NCBI RefSeq assembly: GCF_026239735.1
Contig: NZ_JAPIVT010000002.1
Coordinates: 310,001 to 374,000 of the forward strand
DNA length: 64,000 bases
Direction of reading: 5' to 3'
From: Pedobacter sp. MC2016-05
GTDB taxonomy: Bacteria; Bacteroidota; Bacteroidia; Sphingobacteriales; Sphingobacteriaceae
In this document: positions 15,491 to 25,529 of the stretch, piece by piece
Numbering within the stretch: the stretch's first letter is position 1
How the letters are laid out: each line of letters starts with the position of its first letter
Program-made: the position numbers and the translations under genes
Notes under the pieces: generated by a model
Told to the model about the DNA's origin: nothing
Databases searched by the model: none
What the model saw: the letters and a program-made list of their open reading frames with translations, nothing else

Positions 15491-17122
15491 ATGTCCGTTA
15501 TCCTGTTAAATGCACCTTCTGTAATTTCGTTCAGCGGCGATTATATCAATGCCGAGTTTGAGTGTACGGGCTTTTTACAGCAGATAGGCGTAAAGGCAGT
15601 TAATACGCTTTCCCTTGCCGATAACACGGCGCCAGGGGTAACCAAAACAATCAGGTACGGAAACAGAACCATTGTAATGGTGAGTGCTGCCGTTCCCGAT
15701 GATAGTGGTATGCAATTCCTTGCCGGTTCGGGTGCCGCACTTCCCGGTGCTAATGTCGTAGAATATTTCAAGGCTAACCCCTATTTAAGTGCAGATTTCG
15801 ATATCGATTTCTCTGGCTACAATATCGTGTTTACCGCAAAGGAAAAGGCTTTGGGTTTTAATTTTGTAACAGGCAATACCATAGCTGGTATTCCGGATAA
15901 TCAGAAACCAAACTACACCGTTCTCTTTAAGCTCTATCTGGAAAACGCGGCGCATAATGGTTACGATCTTATTTTCACCACAAATCTGCAACTCCGTTTC
16001 GGCGATACTGCTAAGGCTATTGCTCAATTGAATGATAAGCTTTCGCAAAAGATCATTACCGATATGGACCGATTAGGTTTGGAAATCCCAACCACAATGG
16101 CTTTAGAATGTAAAACCACGTCACGAAAATATTATTTCGAATACGCCGAAAGCTTTGGCGTGCCTATACAGATTAAAAAATTACATCGATCATCTACCTA
16201 TGTGGTTATTCAGGGTGGTTTAAGTTTTCAGGGTAAAGCGACGAAAACCGTAACAGGTTTAATTGCACCGACGGTAATCAGTTCTGATCGGTTTTTAAAA
16301 CAGGGCAGCACCTCGCAGTTCACCCGTGAAGATCAGCCACAATTTTTATATTTCTTCAACACACGTTCATCAAAGGCAGATGTAAAACTTTACGTTTACC
16401 ATTATTTCAGCGATAGCACAAACGGAGATACCGAACTTTATACACTAAATCTCGATCAGTACAAAAAGTTTGCTTTCAATGTTAGTCCAGGCAATGTTTA
16501 CAATGGAAATAAAACACTGTTACGGTACGATGTTTGGTTGATCGATGCTGATGGAAACAGGATTTCTGAAAAGCAATTTTATCTTTTCGATCGAAAACCT
16601 CAAAATTTTCTTCGCTACTTTTTAAACTGGAGCAGCTGGGGTGCTATGGATTCGCGCTACTTTACAGGTAAAGCAACTCCAGGACTTGAATTTGATTACC
16701 AGAAGGCGAACCGCTTCCTAAAAAAAGGTTACCGCATTGCGGATGGAAACGCAAAGATATTTAGCAAAACCTCAAACAGAACCTTTTCTGCAAATACCGG
16801 CTTCAGCGATAAAGCCAATATGTTTTTTTGGGAAGATCTATTTCTTTCCCGTTTTGTTTTCCGCTACATCAATAATACGCTGCTTCCTGTTGAGATCACC
16901 ACCAAAAGCATTGAGTTTTCACCAGATGGTGACTATCTATATTTTGTGGCTTTTGATTACAGCTATCTGTTCATTGATGATGCCTACACCGAAAGCGATG
17001 CTGCTGATCTTCCAATAATCGATTTTAATCCAAATACACCAAAACCATTGGTGCCGATCATTATTTATGCCGGTACACCTGCAAATCCATCAATTAATAT
17101 AATCACTCAAACAATTTCTTAA
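15491..17122 (+). CDS. Large tail or baseplate protein
   Basis: A 543-residue beta-rich protein without signal peptide or catalytic motif. Three regions can be told apart: about 1-180, 180-330 and 330-543. Strands alternate with aromatic positions (KYYFEYAESFGVPIQIKK; FLYFFNTRSSKADVKLYVYH), as in immunoglobulin-like tail domains. It is followed two bases later by a fibre gene whose N-terminus resembles receptor-binding proteins, so it may form the base to which the fibres attach. Confidence 0.7.
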   Translation: MSVILLNAPSVISFSGDYINAEFECTGFLQQIGVKAVNTLSLADNTAPGVTKTIRYGNRTIVMVSAAVPDDSGMQFLAGSGAALPGANVVEYFKANPYLSADFDIDFSGYNIVFTAKEKALGFNFVTGNTIAGIPDNQKPNYTVLFKLYLENAAHNGYDLIFTTNLQLRFGDTAKAIAQLNDKLSQKIITDMDRLGLEIPTTMALECKTTSRKYYFEYAESFGVPIQIKKLHRSSTYVVIQGGLSFQGKATKTVTGLIAPTVISSDRFLKQGSTSQFTREDQPQFLYFFNTRSSKADVKLYVYHYFSDSTNGDTELYTLNLDQYKKFAFNVSPGNVYNGNKTLLRYDVWLIDADGNRISEKQFYLFDRKPQNFLRYFLNWSSWGAMDSRYFTGKATPGLEFDYQKANRFLKKGYRIADGNAKIFSKTSNRTFSANTGFSDKANMFFWEDLFLSRFVFRYINNTLLPVEITTKSIEFSPDGDYLYFVAFDYSYLFIDDAYTESDAADLPIIDFNPNTPKPLVPIIIYAGTPANPSINIITQTIS

Positions 17123-17124
17123 TC

Positions 17125-19491
17125 ATGGCAACCCAACGCATATTTGCCCGTATTGAACAACTTATAGAAAGCGAAGCTGAATGGCTAATTGCTGATCCAA
17201 TTTTACTTAAAGGAGAAATTGCGGTTGTAAAATTTGGAAATACGACAAAAATCAAAATTGGTGATGGAATACGAAAGTTTTCAGAAACCCCTTACATGAT
17301 TTTCGAAACAGGTGAAACCAAAGATGGTATTAATCCCAGTACGCCATCTGTAACTCCAACGGCACCGGTATCATTCATCGCCGAAACAGGAGTCTACCCA
17401 AATTTTGGTGGTGTGGAAATTACCGGTGCGGCGGGTTATATCGTTTGGAACGGTTTAGAATGGAAGGCTGTAAACGTTACAATTGATTTGACCAGCTATA
17501 AGCCGATTTCATCACCATATATCTTTTCAGAGAATCCCATTGATTCAAAAGCACTTTTCGAGGAAATCGGTGGCGGGAATCTAATAAAAGGGGATTTTTC
17601 TAGAGGATTTGTTTTGGGCGGGGAAGGTTCCGGTGATTTTCAGGCAACTGGCGGTAATCTTACCCTGGTTGAAGATTGTATGCGGGCAACATCAGGTAAC
17701 GCGGTTCAGGGTATTATAGCATGGGTTCCGTTTTCCAAGGGAATCTATGTTACTGAGGTATTAGCCAAAGTAATTGCTTTAGGTGATGGCAAGTTGGGTA
17801 ACGGTTTGAATGGGAAAAATCAATTTGTAGACCTGATCGACGATGGTGAATTTCATAAATACAGATATGAAAATATCATTGATGAATCAAACAACCTTAT
17901 TATCTGGAATCAGGAATTTTCTTCCAATACAATACAGGTTTTGGATATCCGTGAGATAAAGATATTTGATAGCACGCAAGGGCTTTTAGGAAAGATAAAC
18001 CAGCTGGCTCAAAAAGAAGATGCTGTTGATTATAGCTTGCCGGCAGATATAAACCACATTATTGATTATGGGCAGTCTTTATCACTCGGAGCAACAGCCA
18101 CGGCTATTACGACTACGGTTGTAAGTCCGAATATCTTGATGTTCAGAGATAATCCCAGATTAGCAGAAGGACCTTTGGTGCCATTTGCGCATCATCCCAC
18201 ACATTCCGAAGTTCCTATTGGTGGTTGCGCAACTGTGATAGCGGAGCTTGCCAAAGCAAGGGGAAAATCGTTGGAAAATTCACAATTCCTGGTAAGCTAT
18301 GCAGGTGAAGGAGGTGCTTCCATTAATGCTTTAAGCAAAGGTACAGAGCCATATAATAGGCTCATACATCATGTTTCTTATGGAATGGAACAGGCAGCGG
18401 CATTAGGTAAAAGTTATTGTCTTTATGCGATTCAGTGGACGCAAGGGGAAACTGATTTCAATATGGACAAAGCCGAGTATCGGGCAAAGCTTATCCAGTT
18501 AAGAAATAATATTATGGAGGATGCAAAAGCAAGAACTAATCAAGTGTGGGAAACCCCGTTTGTAATGTATCAACCTTCCTCTTTCAATTCGAAGCAGGTA
18601 AATCCAGCGGACTACAACAAAGAATTTGTGACGGTTTACGAAGAAATGGGAAAACAAGACCTTGGATTTTATTTTGGAAACCCAAATTATGACAAGGTAT
18701 ATACCATCGAAAATGGTGGCGCTATGATCATTCACCTGAACGCAGTATCGTACAAAAGGATGGGTGGAGAATATGGTGTGATCTTGGATAAACTCATGAC
18801 CAACCGACCTTACGTAAAATTAGCGGTTGACTCGGTCAGCTTTCAGGGCAGATTAATTAATATCAAGTTCAATAAAAACTTAAGAATTGATACGGTCAAC
18901 GTCAACGCTATAGCTAATTTTGGCTTTAATGTGTCTGGGAATACGATTAGCTCTGCAACGGTTAAGGATAATCGAATCACGTTGCTTTGTGCTGCAGATG
19001 TAGATAGCACACAAATTGTCACCTATGCCTTCAACGCTACCGATAATGCTGGAAATGTTGCAGGGCCTCGTGGAAACATTAGATCAGTTGATGAATACAA
19101 ATTGTCGTTTGATACGATATACGATTGGCTGGGACATTCAAAACTCTCTTTAAAAAGCGATTCCGAGGTTTGGTGTTTTTATGGCTCGAGCGCAACCGCT
19201 CCTGCAACCCAATCAGAAGTCAAGGCTTTACCTGAGCGAACGGCTCTTGTGTATGGAGAAATGAATATCATTCTTGATACGGGCGTGATCAATAAGGTTT
19301 TTGTAATAGTCGTACCGACTGGAAAAACCATCAAAAACGCCTATGATAGCACGTCTGAGGAAGATATAAAGACAAATTTCATTCAATCTACTATGATTGT
19401 AGACGATCTTTCCTACAGAGTGTTCGTTATGCAAAACGCGCTGCCCTACTCAACAAATCATGTATTCCAAATAGATATAGATAATGATTAG
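17125..19491 (+). CDS. Tail fibre with Mtd/hyaluronidase-type N-terminus and SASA/SGNH esterase domain
   Basis: A 788-residue protein. Residues 1-60 (ARIEQLIESEAEWLIADP) resemble the N-terminal domain found on phage hyaluronidase-type and Mtd-type fibres. Residues about 305-570 form a sialate O-acetylesterase-like SGNH domain: nucleophile Ser318 in DYGQSLS, the WTQGETD block (438-444) and His537 before NAVSYKRMGG. The C-terminus (about 575-788) is beta-rich. Removing acetyl groups from surface polysaccharide during adsorption is the natural reading. The next gene overlaps by eight bases. Confidence 0.85.
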   Translation: MATQRIFARIEQLIESEAEWLIADPILLKGEIAVVKFGNTTKIKIGDGIRKFSETPYMIFETGETKDGINPSTPSVTPTAPVSFIAETGVYPNFGGVEITGAAGYIVWNGLEWKAVNVTIDLTSYKPISSPYIFSENPIDSKALFEEIGGGNLIKGDFSRGFVLGGEGSGDFQATGGNLTLVEDCMRATSGNAVQGIIAWVPFSKGIYVTEVLAKVIALGDGKLGNGLNGKNQFVDLIDDGEFHKYRYENIIDESNNLIIWNQEFSSNTIQVLDIREIKIFDSTQGLLGKINQLAQKEDAVDYSLPADINHIIDYGQSLSLGATATAITTTVVSPNILMFRDNPRLAEGPLVPFAHHPTHSEVPIGGCATVIAELAKARGKSLENSQFLVSYAGEGGASINALSKGTEPYNRLIHHVSYGMEQAAALGKSYCLYAIQWTQGETDFNMDKAEYRAKLIQLRNNIMEDAKARTNQVWETPFVMYQPSSFNSKQVNPADYNKEFVTVYEEMGKQDLGFYFGNPNYDKVYTIENGGAMIIHLNAVSYKRMGGEYGVILDKLMTNRPYVKLAVDSVSFQGRLINIKFNKNLRIDTVNVNAIANFGFNVSGNTISSATVKDNRITLLCAADVDSTQIVTYAFNATDNAGNVAGPRGNIRSVDEYKLSFDTIYDWLGHSKLSLKSDSEVWCFYGSSATAPATQSEVKALPERTALVYGEMNIILDTGVINKVFVIVVPTGKTIKNAYDSTSEEDIKTNFIQSTMIVDDLSYRVFVMQNALPYSTNHVFQIDIDND

Positions 19492-19837
19492 TACAGAAGT
19501 GTCTAAGGGATTTAAGAAGCTTAATCCTGGTCCACTAGATGAGTGGGACGGCCCATACAATAGCATCGCTGAAGCTTGCGCTGCTATTCCAGATGTAGTG
19601 GTCTCTGGGGTTAATATGAGGCAAGGGAAAAACCCACACATCAAATTCAATGGAGTTCTGAAAGCCTACTATTGGCCAACTAATGACTACTCAGATAATG
19701 GAATCAGAATCAAGAATCAGGATCTAAATGCACTGGGCTTTAGCGTCGATAACAACATGAACTTGATCGTAACCGAGGTACAATCAAACTTCACTTTTTC
19801 ACTCAATAATAACGGAGAATTAATTTTAAACACATAA
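19484..19837 (+). CDS. Small tail-associated protein between two fibre genes
   Basis: A 117-residue protein with a strand-rich sequence (VKFNG-type strands, an FTFSLNNNGELILNT end) and a Pro/Gly-rich start (KLNPGPLDEWDGPYNS). It overlaps the upstream fibre gene by eight bases and the downstream one by a single base. It may be a fibre chaperone or a short trimer tip; no family recognised. Confidence 0.65.
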   Translation: MISTEVSKGFKKLNPGPLDEWDGPYNSIAEACAAIPDVVVSGVNMRQGKNPHIKFNGVLKAYYWPTNDYSDNGIRIKNQDLNALGFSVDNNMNLIVTEVQSNFTFSLNNNGELILNT

Positions 19838-22557
19838 TGGGAGAATCGAAAATAGGAAAGGTCGGACTTACTCCAAAAGGGCCTTGGTTAAACAGCGTTG
19901 AATACAGCAGACTTGATTTAGTACAATATCTCGGAAGCAGCTATGTTGCGGTATCAATAAATGCAATTCCGGTAGGAACCTTGCCTACCGATGCTGCTTA
20001 TTTTAAATTGCATGCTGCAAAAGGGGATCAAGGGCAGCAAGGTTTACCAGCCGTACAAGGAATAGCTACCCCTAGTGGAGTTCCAGCCGGCACCAGATTT
20101 GCCGGAGAAACTTGGTTGATTCAGACATCAAATTACGGAAACACCTTTGTTAACTTTGGAAATCAATTAGTTCCTTCAAAAGTCGGAGAACAATATGTGT
20201 CAAATGCCAGATTCGTTTGGAGTGGGACTGCATGGATTCTTAACCGCGAGTTGGTAGATGCTCCAGCTGGAACTGATTTTGCCAAAAAAACCGAAGTTAC
20301 CGCTATACCAGCTATAAAAGACGGCATAAAAAATTTTCAAAGGATAACTTTAAATAGGGTTGCTGGCACAACAAATCCAGCTACCGGAGGGGATATCGTT
20401 AATGGTGCATACATTAAAGCTGAATACATAATTATAGATGCAGACCGAGACGGTCTATATTATACAGGAGTAATGCTAGCATCTTCAGCAAGTCCAATAA
20501 GCTACTATACTAGCGCTGGCGCTTTCATATCTTCTGAAGCCGTTACCTCTTCATTTAAGCATTATACCAGGTATAAGTTAACAGTTCCAATTAACGCATA
20601 TAAAATCGTTGTATCTGGTATTATCACTCATTCAAGCACGCCCAATATTGCTTATCCGTTACTACTAGAAAAAGCCATATATATAGGTGTATCGGATAAA
20701 GTAGCGGTAATGAACACTAAGTCCAAGAATAGTTCGATCTACACTAAAACAATTGACCCTAAAGCAAACAGACTTCCTGGGAATGTTAGTCGTAAAGGTT
20801 ATAGACAATGGTTTAAGCTAATTGATAAACAGGCTATTTCTGGGTTTTCAGTTCCGATAGCTAGGGATGCTAGTAGTACAGCATTATTATTTACGGATGG
20901 TATTATTGTAACTTTTGTTACCTCAAGGGGGCATTCGTTTACTTATGATATCCCGTTTTCCGAAGTTGTTAAGTATAATACCTTAATAACTCAAAACATC
21001 GATGATTATGATTATTGGATAAGTTTAAATGACATATTGATTTTTGATGTTGATGACATTATTCAAATAAGCTGGTCATGTAAAGCTGCAAATGATAAAA
21101 TTGGCAGGACTTCAAAGCTAATCTTAAACGGCATCGAGCCTGATAGCTCATGGGCTAAAAATGGTTTTGCTTTTGTTTTGGATCTTGATACCGGCAATGA
21201 TGCAGTTGATTACATGACCCAAATGGTAGCCAATAGTGGCATTTTGCTAGGTGCAACGTTAGGTGTAGTGACGTCTAGTACCATATCTAAAGCATTGCCG
21301 CCCTTCATCTCACCTAGAAGAGTCTATACAGTTTGTAATGATGTTATTCCTGCAGAATTTGGTTTTAATAGAAATACTAGTGCCGCTATTTATCTAGATC
21401 AATTTTTCAACGCGATTTCGCAGGAGCCAACTTTTAGATTCTCTAATGGATCAAATAGGTTAACTGTCAATAGTCCGATGAATGCAGGAGAAGATAGGAT
21501 CATGACCTATAACGAAGGTTTCTCTGTTCTTAAGAAAAATTTTACTGACAGAATACAGGGGGCAGGCTACATAGGATCAGATTTTACTTTTCAGCATATT
21601 TCCACGCTTAATTCAGCCACAAAAAATGGTTTGCCAAGGGTGCTTGTTATCGGCGACTCTATTTTATCCGGTGCAACACCTCCAACTTTACCTAACGATT
21701 TGAGAGATGGCAGGGCGCAGTTAGTTGCGAAGGAACTGTTTCAAATGGACATTATTGATAATGGTAACAAAGCCAATGAATATGGAGCTATATTTCTTGG
21801 CACTCAATTGGCAAGCAGAACATTTACGTACAAGAACAACACCGTTACCAATAAAGTAGGTTTTGAAGGCTATGCAGGAATGCGGACTGATCAAATGTTT
21901 ATTGGACCATTTAGTGATGGCTTAGGAACAACCATAAATAACTTTGCTATCACAAACTGGCTTAATAAGTACAGAACAATGGATAATGCAGGGATTAGAC
22001 TTGCTTCAGATAGTCCTATAAAAGGGAGCCTGGTTAGCAATGTAAATGATTATGATGTTACCGTTCCAACACACATTATTTTTACGTTAGCTAATAATGA
22101 TGCAGACACTTTCGACCATTTAGGTACATATAAAGCTTTAATTGCGAGAATAAAAGCGGAATACGCAACTAATGGATGGGGTGTAGTAAACTTTGGTATT
22201 GCATTTCCTAGTAGTGGAGGTACGATTTTTCCAAGTATTTACCCAAATCTTACCAAAGAAAGTTATGCTTGGAATTCTTTTTATGGAGATGGAGGTAGAA
22301 AACCTAAGATCTGGAAATTTACTCAAGATTGGTTAAACGATCTTATTAATGAGGATACCGAAAGAATTTTTCAAATTCCTTTTTACTTTACCCAGAATCC
22401 TGATAGTACTGCACAAAGAAGTGTGCCTACCCCCACAGGAGACAATATAAAGATCCCTTATGGAGGATTTTTACCAAGGGTGCATCCAGATGCAACAGCT
22501 CACATGAACTATGCATACCAAATTTATGCTTGGCTTAAATATACTTTAACACTTTAA
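19837..22557 (+). CDS. Tail fibre with collagen-like stub and C-terminal SGNH hydrolase
   Basis: A 906-residue protein. A Gly-rich stub (HAAKGDQGQQGLPAVQG, about 59-75) follows the N-terminal attachment part. The middle 160-590 contains sandwich-like strands. The C-terminal 600-906 is an SGNH hydrolase: VIGDSILSG with Ser608, an Asn-containing block (IIFTLANND), and a final RVHPDATAH with His883. The Asp that normally precedes the HP is replaced (Pro880), so activity needs testing. With the fibre at 17125 this makes two esterases in one tail. Confidence 0.82.
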   Translation: MGESKIGKVGLTPKGPWLNSVEYSRLDLVQYLGSSYVAVSINAIPVGTLPTDAAYFKLHAAKGDQGQQGLPAVQGIATPSGVPAGTRFAGETWLIQTSNYGNTFVNFGNQLVPSKVGEQYVSNARFVWSGTAWILNRELVDAPAGTDFAKKTEVTAIPAIKDGIKNFQRITLNRVAGTTNPATGGDIVNGAYIKAEYIIIDADRDGLYYTGVMLASSASPISYYTSAGAFISSEAVTSSFKHYTRYKLTVPINAYKIVVSGIITHSSTPNIAYPLLLEKAIYIGVSDKVAVMNTKSKNSSIYTKTIDPKANRLPGNVSRKGYRQWFKLIDKQAISGFSVPIARDASSTALLFTDGIIVTFVTSRGHSFTYDIPFSEVVKYNTLITQNIDDYDYWISLNDILIFDVDDIIQISWSCKAANDKIGRTSKLILNGIEPDSSWAKNGFAFVLDLDTGNDAVDYMTQMVANSGILLGATLGVVTSSTISKALPPFISPRRVYTVCNDVIPAEFGFNRNTSAAIYLDQFFNAISQEPTFRFSNGSNRLTVNSPMNAGEDRIMTYNEGFSVLKKNFTDRIQGAGYIGSDFTFQHISTLNSATKNGLPRVLVIGDSILSGATPPTLPNDLRDGRAQLVAKELFQMDIIDNGNKANEYGAIFLGTQLASRTFTYKNNTVTNKVGFEGYAGMRTDQMFIGPFSDGLGTTINNFAITNWLNKYRTMDNAGIRLASDSPIKGSLVSNVNDYDVTVPTHIIFTLANNDADTFDHLGTYKALIARIKAEYATNGWGVVNFGIAFPSSGGTIFPSIYPNLTKESYAWNSFYGDGGRKPKIWKFTQDWLNDLINEDTERIFQIPFYFTQNPDSTAQRSVPTPTGDNIKIPYGGFLPRVHPDATAHMNYAYQIYAWLKYTLTL

Positions 22558-22636
22558 TTTGAAAATATATCTGGAGGTTCTTACGGTAACCATAAAACTC
22601 AGCACTCTTCATTTCGAGAATCCAAACTATTTGTAA

Positions 22637-24508
22637 ATGATTCAAATCCTCAATCTTTCTGGCTTAGTTGCGGATCTATATCCCGAAACATCTATCACCA
22701 TTGAGCGCAACAATCCGCTCTTTAATGATGATGATAAATTTTTCGAGGATATCACCTATGAATTCGCTTTACCGGCTACCGAAAACAATAAAGAATTTTT
22801 CAGTAGCGGTCATTTAATTGAGGCGGAAAACAGTGTTTATGAATTAGAAGTGCAAACCATTGCCAATGGCACACCTTTTTTTGCAGGAAATATCGCCTAC
22901 ACCTTTAATGGTGGTGATTTCACCGCCACTTTAAAAGTAAATTTTGGCGCAGTTGCCACGAAGGTTAAAAGTGCCAGGATGCATGATATTTTCACAGGCG
23001 ATGCACTGCCCGATTATTACACGGCCGCTTACATGAAAACCGTTTGCCAGAATCCTGCACAATATCCATTTAGCTTTTTCCCTGTTTACAACGAAAGCTG
23101 GGATGTTTCAAAAGGAACTACCCACTTTTTGGTAAATCCATGGGATCACGCTTCGCAAAGTTTTAGTTTAATAGCATCCATGCGCCGTGGAGACACCACA
23201 GCATCTGGCCCATTCTGGAAACTGAAACACTACATCGAAAAAGCGATGCAATATCTTGGCTTTGTTTGCGAAGGCAGCTGGATGAACGATCCGGAAAGTG
23301 ACAAGATCTATGTTTATAGCCGTTACACGCCATTTACGCTAAGCATTTACGATTCGACCGTTTTCCTTCCTGCAAAAACAACTATTGCAGACTTTATGAA
23401 AATCATTAAGGAACGTTTTAATATTTCGTTCAGTTTCAACCTATTTGGCGGTGTGGTTCGGGTACAGTCGGGCAGTTCTTTATTAGCCTCAACTAAAAGC
23501 ATCGATATTTCTGATTTCATTACCGATATCAACGAGATAAGCATACCAGAAAAAAACGGCTACACCATTACGTTGGAAGCTGACAAACAAGATCTTTTGT
23601 TTAAAGACACCGTAAACACTTCCGATGATGAATATGTGCCCACTCAACGAATGGTGATCGGTGGTGGCGAAATTAATATTGAGATGAAAGCATCCACCTT
23701 GAAAAATAAAGTGATTGCAGATTATTCGATGCCAGCAACCAAACAGGTAACCTACACCTACTTAAGTGATGGCGTTCCCGAATGGCCCTGGCGTTTTATT
23801 AAATATGGTGGAATGAAGTCGGTAGCTGGAGGAAAGGTTTTCCCGCAGGCCGAACCGATGGAACTTACCTTGGCCGACGCCGAATGGTACCGTTTTAGAA
23901 ATGATAGTAAATATCTAAAAATTGTGGCCATGCTACCGCTCTATTTATTGATGGAAATCGATGGTTCAACAAAAATCAATGTAACCAGTAGGGAAAACGC
24001 CTATGTGCAGTGCATCATCGAAAAGATCACCTACAATATGGAAAACAGAGATGTAGAGTATATTGAGGCAACTATTGATTGCCATACCGTAGTTGCCAAT
24101 TACAAAACACCTGTACTGATCAGCCCTATTGATCCTGTACTGGAATCTGGAATAAGAGTGATCGCCGATTATAATGCCACGGGAGCCGCGAGTATTGATC
24201 TGGAAATATACTATGCCCAAAGTCAGGATGGATCAACCGGCGGAATTCCGAGAACCGACAAAGCCACCGTCTTAAAATCGGCAGATCAGTATGGCGTTGG
24301 CGGATCAGCCGTTTATTTCCCACCGGTTGCTACCGTGAGAGATAGTTTAGTGGAGTTTCGGGTGAAAACAAGTGTTCCAAAACATGCCATCATAGGAGGC
24401 AAAAAAGTATTTTTCACCTTAAAAGATGGATATTATTATACAACCGGCATTGTTGGTAGCCGGGGCGCTGGCATTAGTGATGGCAGAGCAATATTTATCG
24501 TTTTCTAA
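22637..24508 (+). CDS. Tail hub-like protein
   Basis: A 623-residue beta-rich protein with an early stretch FEDITYEFALPATENNK (about 36-52) of a kind that recurs in tail-hub and baseplate proteins of Bacteroidota phages. No catalytic residues are evident. An upstream gap of 79 bases holds no clear signal. The protein lies between the fibres and the tape measure module, which fits a distal tail or hub function. Assignment is by size, strand content and position. Confidence 0.65.
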   Translation: MIQILNLSGLVADLYPETSITIERNNPLFNDDDKFFEDITYEFALPATENNKEFFSSGHLIEAENSVYELEVQTIANGTPFFAGNIAYTFNGGDFTATLKVNFGAVATKVKSARMHDIFTGDALPDYYTAAYMKTVCQNPAQYPFSFFPVYNESWDVSKGTTHFLVNPWDHASQSFSLIASMRRGDTTASGPFWKLKHYIEKAMQYLGFVCEGSWMNDPESDKIYVYSRYTPFTLSIYDSTVFLPAKTTIADFMKIIKERFNISFSFNLFGGVVRVQSGSSLLASTKSIDISDFITDINEISIPEKNGYTITLEADKQDLLFKDTVNTSDDEYVPTQRMVIGGGEINIEMKASTLKNKVIADYSMPATKQVTYTYLSDGVPEWPWRFIKYGGMKSVAGGKVFPQAEPMELTLADAEWYRFRNDSKYLKIVAMLPLYLLMEIDGSTKINVTSRENAYVQCIIEKITYNMENRDVEYIEATIDCHTVVANYKTPVLISPIDPVLESGIRVIADYNATGAASIDLEIYYAQSQDGSTGGIPRTDKATVLKSADQYGVGGSAVYFPPVATVRDSLVEFRVKTSVPKHAIIGGKKVFFTLKDGYYYTTGIVGSRGAGISDGRAIFIVF

Positions 24509-24518
24509 ATTATAACTT

Positions 24519-25028
24519 ATGACAGACAGTCCTATCGAAACCCCAATATTAGTGCCTACCGAAAGGGAGGGGGAACTTATTACGCTTTTTCAAACCAGCA
24601 CAGCACAGCAACGACTTTTTCTGTTGCAATTATTCGGAACGGAATTTCTCCCGCTCAACATTACCGAACGTGTAACCAGCTTCGAGGCCGCTTGCGAAAT
24701 ATTAAGCATAGATCCGGTAACGATTTCTTCCATCACCTTGCCGACGGGTGTGCCTGCCAATACTTTGCCTTACATTAAACTTTCGATCATAGTAAAAGCT
24801 TTGAACGAAGCTTGGATTGCAGATTTAAACAACCCTGATCAGTTGAAATATAGCCTGGTACCCATGATGCAAAACGGTTCTTTAATTTATACAGCAACAA
24901 CCTATATTACCACCAGTACAAGCGTGCCCGTTGGCTTATTACTCGCAACCGATGAACTCGCTAAATATTTAGGCTTTGCATTTCTCGAATTGTTGGATGC
25001 TTACTATTTAGAATCTACCGACTTATAA
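24519..25028 (+). CDS. Conserved-type phage protein of the tail module
   Basis: A 169-residue protein with the sequence ITERVTSFEAACEILSIDP near the middle (about 50-68), and an alpha-helical end (ATDELAKYLGFAFLELLDAYYL). Proteins of this size with a tail ending in aromatic helical segments are common in Bacteroidota prophages, but I cannot name the family. It is the last gene before a two-box motif and the tape measure operon. Role unknown. Confidence 0.65.
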   Translation: MTDSPIETPILVPTEREGELITLFQTSTAQQRLFLLQLFGTEFLPLNITERVTSFEAACEILSIDPVTISSITLPTGVPANTLPYIKLSIIVKALNEAWIADLNNPDQLKYSLVPMMQNGSLIYTATTYITTSTSVPVGLLLATDELAKYLGFAFLELLDAYYLESTDL

Positions 25029-25032
25029 TCTA

Positions 25033-25068
25033 CCGTCCTTTCCTACCCTTTTTTTGTTGCCGATTTTT
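25033..25068 (+). promoter_or_regulatory. Two-box late-operon motif, copy 4 (tape measure operon)
   Basis: Box A CCGTCCTTTC (25033-25042), 15 bases, box B TGCCGATTTTT (25058-25068), five bases, ATG at 25074. The distance from the end of box A to the ATG is again 32. Box A differs from copies 1 to 3 at one position (CCG for CTG), and box B differs from copy 3 at one position. Confidence 0.72.
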
Positions 25069-25073
25069 ATAGT

Positions 25074-25529
25074 ATGGCGCAAAGTAATCTTTTTGAGCAG
25101 ATGCGAATCCGCGGCTTTGTTGATGGATGGCAAAAATTCACGATTGAAAAGTGGCAGAAGCAACTTCGAAAGCAAGGGATTGGTGTAACTGATACATTAA
25201 TCAATTCATTTGAGAAAGATGTTGCCTCTCGTGGCGGTGAGATTATTGAATCGAATCTTAAATTTCTTCTATACGGCCGTTTCCGAGATATGAACGTTGG
25301 CAGAGGTTTGAAAGCTTACGAGCGCACTTCAAATACACTTGCAAGAAATTCACAGCGCCGTTATGGTGTGCAATCACGGGTTGTGGCACGTACTCAAAAA
25401 CGCTGGATTAATAAAATCAATGCTGCTCAAACTTATCGTTTATCAGAAATTCTCGGTACCCGGGCTTCCGAAGCGATCATCTCAGATTTTAACACTACCA
25501 ATAACATAACCGTAAACATCAATGGCTAA
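25074..25529 (+). CDS. Phage protein preceding the tape measure gene
   Basis: A 151-residue helical, basic protein. A motif-like segment RARTQKRWINKINAAQ-type (residues about 105-125) is strongly basic, and the end is polar (ITVNING). The last eight bases overlap the tape measure start. Position suggests a tail assembly chaperone or a minor head/tail completion protein. Its start follows copy 4 of the two-box motif by five bases, which supports that start. Not assigned to a family. Confidence 0.7.
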   Translation: MAQSNLFEQMRIRGFVDGWQKFTIEKWQKQLRKQGIGVTDTLINSFEKDVASRGGEIIESNLKFLLYGRFRDMNVGRGLKAYERTSNTLARNSQRRYGVQSRVVARTQKRWINKINAAQTYRLSEILGTRASEAIISDFNTTNNITVNING

